A stretch of 64,000 nucleotides of DNA, taken from positions 62,001-126,000 of the forward strand of contig WRMN01000001.1 of NCBI GenBank assembly GCA_009777095.1, in the 5' to 3' direction. The notes under the pieces are model-generated. The model did no database searches and was not told the DNA's origin. It saw nothing but the letters and a program-made list of their open reading frames with translations. A program made the translations under genes and the position numbers. The first letter of the stretch is position 1. Each line of letters starts with the position of its first letter. The DNA comes from Bacteroidales bacterium. GTDB lineage: Bacteria; Bacteroidota; Bacteroidia; Bacteroidales; UBA932. Below, piece by piece: positions 54,401 through 61,360 of this stretch.

Positions 54401-54684
54401 CAATCATTAGCCTGCAACTTGCAGATAATCAGGAAAAAGAATTGTTAATTTTAGCAAAAGAAGCGGTAAGTTTAGGAAAATTTCAAAAATTGGCAAAGGA
54501 AGTCAGCGCTTTGGTTAAGAACCTCAAAAAAATATCGATACCGCCCGCCAAACAATTAGATGCAGTGATAAAAATTGCTAAAAATTATCCTTTGTACGAA
54601 AGCGAAGAGCAACAGGAAACGGAAAAAATAAAAGAAAACAAAAATTTTATACCTGAAATCATTATAAGTGAAAGCTTTAGCTAA
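51445..54684 (+). CDS. PLD-like nuclease-helicase (SNF2/SF2), defence-type
   Basis: A 1079-residue protein. The N-terminal part (about 20-210) is phospholipase-D-like with HAKIYIF (H132) and TGSSNLTDSGLQHNFEFNVEL, one HKD-type site. The rest is an SF2 helicase: Walker A VGLGKTVVAA (about 275-284), DEAH at 350-353, VSATPLNNRPEDI, and the C-terminal motifs STEVLAEGVNMHRANVIVNY and QRIGRVNRIGS. Such proteins accompany DNA methyltransferases in restriction systems (family knowledge); here the methyltransferase is two genes on. DNA is clearly more A/T-rich than dnaK. The ATG at 51445 is chosen over a TTG inside the -7 box. Confidence 0.9.
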   Translation: MSSKFFTNESENTLLNKIKGVFEHKNVHFFDALVGYFRASGYFQVRPFIEKAAEIRVLVGINIDEAVYDANNKGLLFTGNEEKSVDTYIDNLKKDIQSAKYDKTVEDGMLQFIRDLIESKVQIRVYPKQNLHAKIYIFREKEKHAHGYGSVITGSSNLTDSGLQHNFEFNVELREDADIEFATETFENLWQQSIEIDKKFVEKLQTETYLNDSFTPFEIYYKFLIEYFGKSVEYDPNSLRDLPKEYKKLSYQADAVSDGYAKLEKHNGFFLSDVVGLGKTVVAAQIAKNFFYHNGFPDYLSKTLVICPPALYDNWSETLENFGINDYKIYTNGSLHKIRDAKQYDLIIVDEAHKFRNDTAEMYDALQKICKTPTRSNSPSVRKKIMLVSATPLNNRPEDIANQVYLFQDKKDSTLEISNLQHFFAPRIKKYKELKKEDDVKKMAKGVKELYEDIRNIVIDPLTVRRTRTDLLENETYKKDLDKQDIEFPVVQIPQKILYQLDNELEKLYDKTIKILHHELTYYRYQAIKFLIPEKKAKYKTAELASLQLKFIMKTLLVKRLDSSFFAFRASLERFALATANMVKMFNDNCVFIAPKVDVNRYIEEDREEELLQVLINLQDTDPTIEICTAADFEKGFVEGLKHDYDILQNLVNEWGKVNTDPKLDIFKEYLQHKLLSSKINKEGKLVVFSESQETTDYLSKELKKAGFDKILTVSSKNRKDKFPFIRENFDANIKREEQKNDYNIVISTEVLAEGVNMHRANVIVNYDTPWNSTRLMQRIGRVNRIGSTAKEVHIFNFFPTAKVENDIELKKRAILKLQAFHSALGEDSQIYSDEEIVESFGLFDKTAQEEKDEKLTILLDLRKFKEENPELFKQIKNMTLRARTGRENSELYDTTIAFIRSEKRNSFLLLKENEEPQELTFLQAEEIYRANKEEKSVPLTDNHHTQVERAIAFFKQQLEVEKQAERAVVITQSPAEKQALNYLDAIISLQLADNQEKELLILAKEAVSLGKFQKLAKEVSALVKNLKKISIPPAKQLDAVIKIAKNYPLYESEEQQETEKIKENKNFIPEIIISESFS

Positions 54685-54735
54685 TTAGTTGGCAAAAAAA
54701 TGTTGTAATCTTACGCTTATTCGTTGAAAAAAATG

Positions 54736-54743
54736 TAATTTTG
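54736..54743 (+). promoter_or_regulatory. ATPase-methyltransferase operon -7 box (TAATTTTG)
   Basis: TAATTTTG fits TAnnTTTG and lies 54 bases before the ATPase ATG; no -33 is seen. Confidence 0.4.
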
Positions 54744-54754
54744 CACACTTTTAT

Positions 54755-54802
54755 CTTGATAAAAATGTAATAATTTGACAAAAAGTGCTTGATAAAAATG
54801 TA
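54755..54802 (+). repeat. 15-bp direct repeat CTTGATAAAAATGTA, two copies
   Basis: Copies at 54755-54769 and 54788-54802, 33 bases apart. The second includes the ATG and first bases of the ATPase gene. Confidence 0.8.
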
Positions 54803-56090
54803 TAGAACAAAGATTAGAGAGTTAATTCAATGGAAAATAAGCAAAGGCAGAAAGCCGCTTATTGTACAGGGGGCAAGGCAAGTAGGAAAAACTTGGCTCT
54901 TAAAAGAATTTGGCAAAACGGAATTTGAGCAAACCGTTTATGTCAATTTTGAAAAAGAAATTCGTTTACAAGAATTGTTTCTACAGGACTTAAACCCCAA
55001 GCGCATTATTACCGCTTTGGAAACATTTTTTGAGACAAAAATTGATGTCGAAAACACGCTGATTATTTTCGACGAAATTCAATCCGCACCAAAAGGACTT
55101 ACTTCATTGAAATATTTTTGCGAAGAAACACCTGAATATTTTGTTACCGCTTCCGATTCGCTTTTGGGAATGAATTTGCATAACAAAGTGTCGTTTCCTG
55201 TGGGAAAAGTAAATTTTTTGTATATGTTCCCGATGAATTTCTATGAGTATTTGCTTGCCGTAGGCGAAAGTGGTTTGTCAAAAGTGTTAGCGGAAAAAAG
55301 TTGGGATATATTACCCATTTTTACCGAAAAATTCAAAGAAAATTTGCGCTATTACTGCCATATTGGAGGAATGCCGGAAGTGGTAAATGATTTTGTCGTA
55401 AACCGTGATTTGAAAATGGTACGAAGAAAGCAAGAGGAAATTTTGGCAACTTACGAAAACGATTTCTCGAAGCATGCGCCCACCGAAATGGTACCTCGCC
55501 TGAATATGGTTTGGCAAAACATTCCGGCGCAACTCGCCAAAGAAAATAAAAAATTTATTTATGGCGTGATGAAAGAAGGTGCAAGGGCAAAAGATTTTGA
55601 ACTGGCAATTCAATGGTTAGTCGATTCGGGTATTTTGCTGAAAAGTTATCGCATTTCAAAACCTGATATGCCGCTCATTGCCTATCAAAACATGTCGGTT
55701 TTTAAACTGTTTTTCAACGATGTAGGATTGCTTGCCGCCAAATCGAATTTGGATTTGAAAACGGCTATTTTGGGAAATGATATTTTTACAGAATATAAAG
55801 GAGCGTTTACAGAACAGTTTGTAATGCAGCAGTTTAAAGCCGCCGAAATCGACTATATCGGCTATTGGACAAACGAGCGTTCAACGTCGGAAGTAGATTT
55901 TGTAATACAAAATGAAGGCGATATTATTCCCATAGAAGTAAAGGCAAGCGAGAATTTACAAGCCAAAAGTTTCAAATTCTTCTGCGAAAAATACAAACCT
56001 CAAACCGCCATTCGTACCTCTTTGTCCAATTTCAAAGAGGAAAATTGGATGACAAATGTTCCGCTGTATATTATCGGCAATTATTTTTAA
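54798..56090 (+). CDS. AAA ATPase with DUF4143 / PD-(D/E)XK-like C-terminus
   Basis: The 430-residue protein starts with the ATPase module (Walker A VQGARQVGKTWLL, about 23-35; Walker B TLIIFDEIQ, about 88-96; sensor FVTASDSLLG) and ends in a DUF4143 domain with SEVDFVIQNEGDIIPIEVKA (about 360-380), which has the D...ExK spacing of PD-(D/E)XK nucleases. DUF4143 ATPases are usually stand-alone genes of unclear role. Here its stop overlaps the methyltransferase ATG by one base (TAATG), so the two are translationally coupled. It may provide DNA cleavage (inference). Confidence 0.88.
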   Translation: MYRTKIRELIQWKISKGRKPLIVQGARQVGKTWLLKEFGKTEFEQTVYVNFEKEIRLQELFLQDLNPKRIITALETFFETKIDVENTLIIFDEIQSAPKGLTSLKYFCEETPEYFVTASDSLLGMNLHNKVSFPVGKVNFLYMFPMNFYEYLLAVGESGLSKVLAEKSWDILPIFTEKFKENLRYYCHIGGMPEVVNDFVVNRDLKMVRRKQEEILATYENDFSKHAPTEMVPRLNMVWQNIPAQLAKENKKFIYGVMKEGARAKDFELAIQWLVDSGILLKSYRISKPDMPLIAYQNMSVFKLFFNDVGLLAAKSNLDLKTAILGNDIFTEYKGAFTEQFVMQQFKAAEIDYIGYWTNERSTSEVDFVIQNEGDIIPIEVKASENLQAKSFKFFCEKYKPQTAIRTSLSNFKEENWMTNVPLYIIGNYF

Positions 56091-59000
56091 TGATTAACAG
56101 TATGACACAACAAAATTTACAACAAGCATACTCTCGCCAAAATTGGCAAACTTGGCTCGGCGACATTTTCGGTTCGCAAATGCAATTTGAAACCCAAGCA
56201 GAAAATATTGACATTGATCGTGAAAACATGAAATCCGTTCAGCGTTTTGCCGTTGTGAAACTTGCCGATGGAAAAAACCTTGCCGTATTGGATATTGAAA
56301 CCCGCGCAGGCGTACAGATTTCCCGCAATCGTGTGGGTTTGCGAGAGATAGTCGTTAGATTTATCGACCACGCTCGCTATCACGGCATTTTGGCATTTTA
56401 CTATTGTTCGGAAACGGCAGATTGTGGGGGCGTACTGCATACGCCCGAATACCGAATGTCGTTTATCAGCAGCGAGCCAAAAATTGACGACAATGGAAAT
56501 TTTATAGTTGAACATACCGCCCCCAAGCGATATACTTATGTTTTAGGCGAAAACGAAAAAACAAAAACGCCTGCCGACCGTCTGAAAATCATTGCCGCAA
56601 AAAACGGAAAGGCGACTTTGGAAGATATTCGCAATGCTTTCAGTGTAGAAGCATTAAACAAAGAATTTTACAAAATTGTGGCACAGCGCTTCTATCAGTT
56701 GGTAGGCGCCACCGAAGGAAAAGGATCAAAAGCAATTACTTACAAAAGAGCCTTGCAATTACCTTCTGTTAATCCCGATGATAGTCGGACAAAGAAAATT
56801 TATCAGGAATTTGCAGTACGACTGATAGGGCGAGCCGTTTTTTGCTGGTTTCTGAAGATGAAAAAATCGAAAGCGGGCGAGTCACTTTTACCCGAACATT
56901 TATTAAGCAGTAAGGCAGTCAAAGAAAACAATAATTACTACCATTCCATTCTGGAAAAACTCTTTTTTCAAACACTCAATACGCCAATGGACAAACGCAT
57001 AGAAGATTTACCCAAAGGCTGTGAACAAATCCCGTTTTTGAATGGAGGATTGTTTGAACCGCAAAACGATGATTATTATATGCCGAATAAATTCACGGGA
57101 CTCTCAAACCATATCAATACATTGAAAATCCCTGATGAATGGTTTTACGACCTCTTTACAAACTTGGAGCAATACAACTTTACCATTGATGAAAACAGCA
57201 TGTTGGACGTTGAAGTAAGCGTTGACCCTGAAATGTTAGGGCGAATTTTTGAAAATCTTTTGGCAGAAATTGACCCCGACAGCGGAGAATCGGCACGAAA
57301 TGCCACAGGTAGTTTTTATACTCCTCGTGAAATTGTGGATTACATGGCAACCGAAAGTTTGGAGAGTTACCTTTTTACCCAACTTCAAAACAAAAACAAA
57401 ACATTAACCATAGGACAAGATGATTTAAAAGAGTTATTTCTATTAGATGGTGTGATGGATGAAAATACAGAAATTGCAAAATATAAAACAGATATTTTAA
57501 ATGCTCTTGACCAACTGAAAATACTCGACCCTGCATGCGGTTCAGGCGCATTTCCGATGGGAATATTACAAAAAATTGTGATGGTTTTGCAGAAATTAGA
57601 CCCAAACTCCGAATGGTGGAAAAACAAACAGGTGGAAAAAATAGACAACGCCGTATTACGCAAATTGGTAAAACAAAAATTAGAACAAACCACTGTAGAA
57701 TATGCACGAAAAATAGGCATTATTCAGAACAGTTTGTATGGTGTTGATATACAGCCCATTGCCGCCGAAATATCCAAACTTCGTTGTTTCCTTACGCTGA
57801 TTGTAGATGAAAATATTGACGACAGCAAGCCCAACCGTGGCGTAGAGCCTTTGCCAAACTTGGAATTTAAGTTTGTAACGGCAAATACGTTGTTGCAACT
57901 GCCCAAAGAAAACGACTTTGGCGGTTTATTTAATGCTAACGACAACTTGAACGAACTGCATAAAATCCGCTTGGAATACTTACAAAGTTATGGCGAAGAA
58001 AAAAACGAATTAAAAGAGCGTTTTTTGAGCATACAAAACGACACATACAAACAGCAACTAAAAGATTTAGGAGCAGCAATAAATATCGATAGCAGAGCAT
58101 ATAAAATCAGTGCTTGGAATCCGTTTCGCCACGATAAAACAGATTGGTTCGACTCTGAATGGATGTTTGGATTGAAAGATGGGTTTGATATAGTGATTGG
58201 AAACCCGCCGTATGTACAACTTCAAAACAATAGTGGAGAATTAGCTAACCTGTACCAAAATTGCAGATACAAAACATTTGCTCGTACCGGAGATATTTAT
58301 TGCCTTTTTTATGAGTGCGGATACCAATTGTTAAAACCGCAAGGAAAGCTTTGTTTTATTACTTCCAACAAATGGATGCGAGCTGGCTATGGCGAAAATA
58401 TTCGAAAATTTTTATCCGAAAATACAAACCCCGAACTGTTGATTGATTTTGCCGGTGTAAAAGTATTTGAATCGGCAACGGTTGACACGAATATTTTAAT
58501 GTTCTGCAAGGATAAAAACCGACAACAAACACAGGCTTGTGTCGTAAAAAAAGAGGGTATAAAAGATTTGAGCGTTTTTGTTAGACAATCATCTACCGTT
58601 TGTCATTTTGGTGCAGATAGTTGGGTTATATTGTCGCCTATTGAACAACGCATAAAGGCTAAGATTGAGGCAGTTGGAACGCCGTTGAAGGATTGGGATA
58701 TCAATATCTATCGTGGTGTTTTGACAGGTTACAACGAAGCCTTTATTATTGATGGGAAAAAGAAAAATGAATTGATTGTTGAAGATCCCAAAAGTGCAGA
58801 AATTATAAGACCTTTATTAAGGGGGCGTGATATTAAACGTTACGGATACGAATTTGCCGATTTGTATTTGATTTGCACTTTTCCCGCATTACATATTGAT
58901 ATTGAAAAATATCCAGCCCTGAAAAATCACTTACTTTCCTTTGGCATAGAGCGATTAGAGCAAACAGGAAAAGAACACATTGTGAACGGAGAAAAGATAA

Positions 59001-59431
59001 AAGCACGCAAAAAGACCAATAATAAATGGTTTGAAACGCAAGACCAGATAGGTTATTGGGAGGATTTTTATAAACAAAAAATTGCTTGGAATCGAATTGC
59101 CAGCGAAAAACTTTTTTCTTATGTAGATGAAGGCATATTTATTCAAGATAGTATGCATTTTTTTACAGGTAATCACTTGAAGTACCTGTGTGGTATATTA
59201 AATTCAAAACTGTTTGCTTGGCTAATGTATTTAATAGTTGGTGAAGCCGCAGGAGGAAATGCAGGAAATGCCGATAATGTTAAAAACCTGACTGTTCCAA
59301 TACCAAATTCAAAAGTTGAACAAGAAATTGAAAAATTATTGGAAATCGAAAATTATAACGCAATAGATAATCTTGTTTTTGAAATTTATGGATTGACAAA
59401 AGAAGAAATTCTGTTTATTGAAAAAATATGA
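56090..59431 (+). CDS. Eco57I-type N6-adenine DNA methyltransferase with switchable recognition domain
   Basis: A 1113-residue protein. The N-terminus (about 40-150) has a conserved LAVLDIETRAGVQISRNRVG block. The methyltransferase core has motif I DPACGSGAFPMGIL (about 480-493) and motif IV IGNPPYVQL (N705-PPY). The C-terminal part from about residue 830 is the target-recognition region. Residues 828-908 are encoded by the left copy of a 243-bp inverted repeat; the ~205 residues after it can be replaced by inversion. Stop TGA at 59429-59431. An ATG at 56102 is an alternative start; 56090 overlaps the ATPase stop. Confidence 0.92.
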   Translation: MINSMTQQNLQQAYSRQNWQTWLGDIFGSQMQFETQAENIDIDRENMKSVQRFAVVKLADGKNLAVLDIETRAGVQISRNRVGLREIVVRFIDHARYHGILAFYYCSETADCGGVLHTPEYRMSFISSEPKIDDNGNFIVEHTAPKRYTYVLGENEKTKTPADRLKIIAAKNGKATLEDIRNAFSVEALNKEFYKIVAQRFYQLVGATEGKGSKAITYKRALQLPSVNPDDSRTKKIYQEFAVRLIGRAVFCWFLKMKKSKAGESLLPEHLLSSKAVKENNNYYHSILEKLFFQTLNTPMDKRIEDLPKGCEQIPFLNGGLFEPQNDDYYMPNKFTGLSNHINTLKIPDEWFYDLFTNLEQYNFTIDENSMLDVEVSVDPEMLGRIFENLLAEIDPDSGESARNATGSFYTPREIVDYMATESLESYLFTQLQNKNKTLTIGQDDLKELFLLDGVMDENTEIAKYKTDILNALDQLKILDPACGSGAFPMGILQKIVMVLQKLDPNSEWWKNKQVEKIDNAVLRKLVKQKLEQTTVEYARKIGIIQNSLYGVDIQPIAAEISKLRCFLTLIVDENIDDSKPNRGVEPLPNLEFKFVTANTLLQLPKENDFGGLFNANDNLNELHKIRLEYLQSYGEEKNELKERFLSIQNDTYKQQLKDLGAAINIDSRAYKISAWNPFRHDKTDWFDSEWMFGLKDGFDIVIGNPPYVQLQNNSGELANLYQNCRYKTFARTGDIYCLFYECGYQLLKPQGKLCFITSNKWMRAGYGENIRKFLSENTNPELLIDFAGVKVFESATVDTNILMFCKDKNRQQTQACVVKKEGIKDLSVFVRQSSTVCHFGADSWVILSPIEQRIKAKIEAVGTPLKDWDINIYRGVLTGYNEAFIIDGKKKNELIVEDPKSAEIIRPLLRGRDIKRYGYEFADLYLICTFPALHIDIEKYPALKNHLLSFGIERLEQTGKEHIVNGEKIKARKKTNNKWFETQDQIGYWEDFYKQKIAWNRIASEKLFSYVDEGIFIQDSMHFFTGNHLKYLCGILNSKLFAWLMYLIVGEAAGGNAGNADNVKNLTVPIPNSKVEQEIEKLLEIENYNAIDNLVFEIYGLTKEEILFIEKI
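58571..58813 (+). repeat. 243-bp inverted repeat, left arm
   Basis: Starts AGCGTTTTTGTTAGACAATC and ends AATTATAAGACCT. Matches the reverse complement of 60384-60626 throughout; the only difference I see is A at 58630 (C in the other arm), silent (Ile). Confidence 0.95.
59059..59083 (+). repeat. Degenerate copy of the 25-bp cassette repeat
   Basis: GGAGGATTTTTATAAACAAAAAATT differs at two positions from the copies at 59452-59476. It encodes the conserved EDFxKQKI turn inside the active recognition domain. Confidence 0.6.
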
Positions 59432-59449
59432 TTTTTCACTTTTTGAAAA

Positions 59450-59833
59450 TTGGAGGATTTTTCTAAACAGAAAATTATGTATAGTGAACTTACACAAGGC
59501 AGTTGTTTTATACTTGACGAAACACGCGGCTTATTTTCTTTGCAAACAGGTTACATTATTGTTGGTAATAATTTGAAATATCTTTTAGCTGTGCTTAATT
59601 CAAGATTAATCGAATTTAGTTTTAGAAAATTTTATTCAATAGAACTCGGTGGAAGTGGTTTGCGCTGGCTAAAACAATATGTTGAAAACATACCTATTCC
59701 AAAACCTAGTATCGAAATTGAGTTGCAAATTGAAAAATTATTACTCGAAAAAAATTATCAAGCAATAAATAAATTAGTTTATGAAATTTATAAATTAGAT
59801 AAAAACGAAATAGATTTTATTGATTTTCAATAA
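59450..59833 (+). CDS. Silent half recognition cassette (no start of its own)
   Basis: This 127-codon frame, beginning 18 bases after the methyltransferase stop, encodes only the C-terminal half of a recognition domain: EDFSKQKIMYSEL..., a LDETRGLF segment, LLAVLNSRLIEF, NIPIPKPS and the ending NEIDFIDFQ, the same order of motifs as the ends of the active domain (...KEEILFIEKI) and the inverted cassette (...EEIYFIENQ). It has no promoter, no ribosome site and only a TTG. It is a donor segment connected by the 25-bp inverted repeat at 59451-59475. Confidence 0.75.
   Translation: MEDFSKQKIMYSELTQGSCFILDETRGLFSLQTGYIIVGNNLKYLLAVLNSRLIEFSFRKFYSIELGGSGLRWLKQYVENIPIPKPSIEIELQIEKLLLEKNYQAINKLVYEIYKLDKNEIDFIDFQ
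59451..59475 (+). repeat. 25-bp nested inverted repeat, left copy
   Basis: TGGAGGATTTTTCTAAACAG followed by AAAAT, matching the reverse complement of 60145-60169 exactly; after one mismatch another five bases (ATGTA) match. Confidence 0.9.
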
Positions 59834-59836
59834 AAT
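59814..59836. repeat. 23-bp perfect palindrome between opposed cassette ends
   Basis: ATTTTATTGA-TTT-TCAATAAAAT. It contains the stop codons of both convergent cassettes (59831-59833 plus, 59817-59819 minus). T-rich flanks could let it act as a bidirectional terminator. Confidence 0.85.
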
Positions 59837-60626
59837 AGATTTCTTCATCAGATAATAGAAATAAATCACAAATTGATTTTTCAATATTTCCCAAATCAAA
59901 ATTATCTGTTGGTTTGGGTATAGGCAAATTTTCCAAGAATTTTTTCTTGTATCTATAACCTTCTTCACCTAAACCACCACCTGCATAAAACTTTTTGAAA
60001 AAATAAGTTACGGCTTTGGTATGCAATGCGTGATACAAAAATTCCAAATGGTCGCCTATCATAATAAAAGCAGTTGCTTCTGGGTAAAAATTACCTTCTT
60101 TATCAAGATAAAATTGAGGTTCTCTCACTATTTCGCTGTACATTATTTTCTGTTTAGAAAAATCCTCCATATACGCACAATTCCGCAGATTGTAGGGTGT
60201 ATCGCCTTTATCTTGTCGTTTTTTTAATTGTGGATAATACTGGTCTAAATGCCTTTTGATTGCAGGGTAATTGTTTACATCAACCGGTTTTAAGCCTTTT
60301 TCTCGAACGCCGTTATGCGTATTGATTAACCATAAATCAGCGAAATCATAATCGTACCTTTTTATGTCCCTGCCACGCAAAATAGGTCTTATAATTTCTG
60401 CACTTTTGGGATCTTCAACAATCAATTCATTTTTCTTTTTCCCATCAATAATAAAGGCTTCGTTGTAACCTGTCAAAACACCACGATAGATATTGATATC
60501 CCAATCCTTCAACGGCGTTCCAACTGCCTCAATCTTAGCCTTTATGCGTTGTTCAATAGGCGACAAGATAACCCAACTATCTGCACCAAAATGACAAACG
60601 GTAGATGATTGTCTAACAAAAACGCT
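59817..60626 (-). CDS. Silent alternative recognition cassette of the methyltransferase (inverted, no start)
   Basis: On the minus strand a 269-codon frame begins in the right arm of the 243-bp repeat with the same residues as the active gene (SVFVRQSS...SPIEQRIKAKIEAVG...AEIIRP) and then diverges: LRGRDIKRYDYDFADLWLIN, YMEDFSKQKIMYSEI, AGGGLGEEGYRYKKKFLENL, LPIPKPTDN, ending EEIYFIENQ. In-frame TAA lies just outside the arm (minus strand, about 60645), and no ATG precedes, so it is silent until inversion places it behind codon 908 of the methyltransferase. Confidence 0.88.
   Translation of the reverse strand, partial: SVFVRQSSTVCHFGADSWVILSPIEQRIKAKIEAVGTPLKDWDINIYRGVLTGYNEAFIIDGKKKNELIVEDPKSAEIIRPILRGRDIKRYDYDFADLWLINTHNGVREKGLKPVDVNNYPAIKRHLDQYYPQLKKRQDKGDTPYNLRNCAYMEDFSKQKIMYSEIVREPQFYLDKEGNFYPEATAFIMIGDHLEFLYHALHTKAVTYFFKKFYAGGGLGEEGYRYKKKFLENLPIPKPTDNFDLGNIEKSICDLFLLSDEEIYFIENQ
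60145..60169 (-). repeat. 25-bp nested inverted repeat, right copy
   Basis: Reverse complement of 59451-59475. It lies inside the inverted cassette at the EDFSKQKI codons, in the same reading frame, so exchange between the two copies would swap C-terminal halves in frame. Confidence 0.9.
60384..60626 (-). repeat. 243-bp inverted repeat, right arm
   Basis: Reverse complement of 58571-58813 with one silent difference seen (position 60567). The match stops sharply at both ends. Confidence 0.95.
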
Positions 60627-60635
60627 ACATAAAAA

Positions 60636-60657
60636 TTGTCTGTATTAATTTAGACAA
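60636..60657. promoter_or_regulatory. Candidate recombinase site, TTGTCT-N10-AGACAA
   Basis: TTGTCT (60636-60641) and AGACAA (60652-60657) form an inverted pair just outside the right arm; TTAGACAA also occurs inside each arm (58581-58588 and, inverted, 60609-60616). Spacing and size resemble a serine-invertase binding site; unproven. Confidence 0.35.
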
Positions 60658-60762
60658 ATAGCCCTATTTTCATTTCATTGAGCATGTTTCTGTTATGTGT
60701 TGAAAAATCACTATATTCCCTTTGATAATTTTATCACTCAACAATTTAAACAATGAAATAAT

Positions 60763-61356
60763 ATGATTTATGGTTACATTCGCGTAAGCACCGACAGACA
60801 AACAGTAGAAAATCAACGGTTTGAAATCAACAATTTTTGCGAGCAAAAAGTAATGGTTGTGGACAAATGGATTGAGGAAACCATTTCGGGAACAAAAACA
60901 GTTCAGGAACGCAAACTCGGCAAACTCCTCAAAAAAATGAAACGCGAGGACATTCTGATTTGTTCGGAACTCTCGCGCCTCGGCAGAAACTTGCTGATGA
61001 TTATGGGCATTCTCAACGAGTGTATGAACCGCGACATTCAGGTTTGGACTATCAAAGACAATTATCGCTTGGGTAGCGACATCAATTCCAAAGTTCTCGC
61101 CTTCGCTTTTGGTCTTTCCGCAGAAATCGAGCGCAACCTCATTTCTCAACGCACCAAAGAAGCACTTGCACGCAAAAAAGCCGAAGGCGTAATTCTCGGT
61201 CGTCCCAAAGGCAGCAAATCGAAAGTAAAAAAACTCACGGGTAAAGAAGCGGAAATCAAAACTTTATTAGACAAAAAAGTCTCCAAATCGGCAATAGCTC
61301 GTATTTTGGGTGTTCATCGACTAACGGTGGCAGAGTTTGTGAAAAATAATTTGTAA
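60763..61356 (+). CDS. Serine recombinase (Hin/resolvase-type DNA invertase)
   Basis: A 197-residue site-specific recombinase. The catalytic domain (about 1-135) has the nucleophile S9 in YIRVSTDRQ, the SELSRLGRNLL motif, FAFGLSAEIERNLISQRTKEAL and the RPKGSKS hinge; the C-terminal HTH reads SKSAIARILGVHRLTVAEFV. It is the size of Hin/Gin invertases. Its position 137 bases outside the 243-bp repeat makes it the likely enzyme for switching the methyltransferase. No clear promoter is seen. Confidence 0.94.
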   Translation: MIYGYIRVSTDRQTVENQRFEINNFCEQKVMVVDKWIEETISGTKTVQERKLGKLLKKMKREDILICSELSRLGRNLLMIMGILNECMNRDIQVWTIKDNYRLGSDINSKVLAFAFGLSAEIERNLISQRTKEALARKKAEGVILGRPKGSKSKVKKLTGKEAEIKTLLDKKVSKSAIARILGVHRLTVAEFVKNNL

Positions 61357-61360
61357 TGTC

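Larger units (their letters stand above)
58571..60626. other. Invertible DNA segment carrying alternative recognition domains
   Basis: The segment is bounded by a 243-bp inverted repeat. Inverting it joins methyltransferase codons 1-908 in frame to the minus-strand cassette, which ends at 59817: a protein of 1096 instead of 1113 residues. Repeat arms begin on the first base of the same codon (AGC, Ser828), so the reading frame is preserved exactly. A serine recombinase gene lies 137 bases outside. Confidence 0.88.

Noticed and set aside
54684-54798. Considering helicase, ATPase and methyltransferase as a DISARM or BREX locus
   Set aside because: No DUF1998 gene (DISARM) and no brxC/pglZ-type genes (BREX) are present; only the general helicase-methyltransferase pairing is shared.
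59450-59833. Half cassette as an independent small gene
   Set aside because: It lacks promoter, ribosome site and ATG and aligns only with the C-terminal half of the recognition domain.
58571-60626. CRISPR or transposon explanation for the repeats
   Set aside because: There is one long inverted pair carrying codons of the adjacent gene, no regular spacers, no transposase and no target-site duplication.
60670-61149. A 159-codon minus-strand frame opposite the recombinase
   Set aside because: Exact antisense of conserved recombinase codons; the plus-strand protein has all serine-recombinase motifs.
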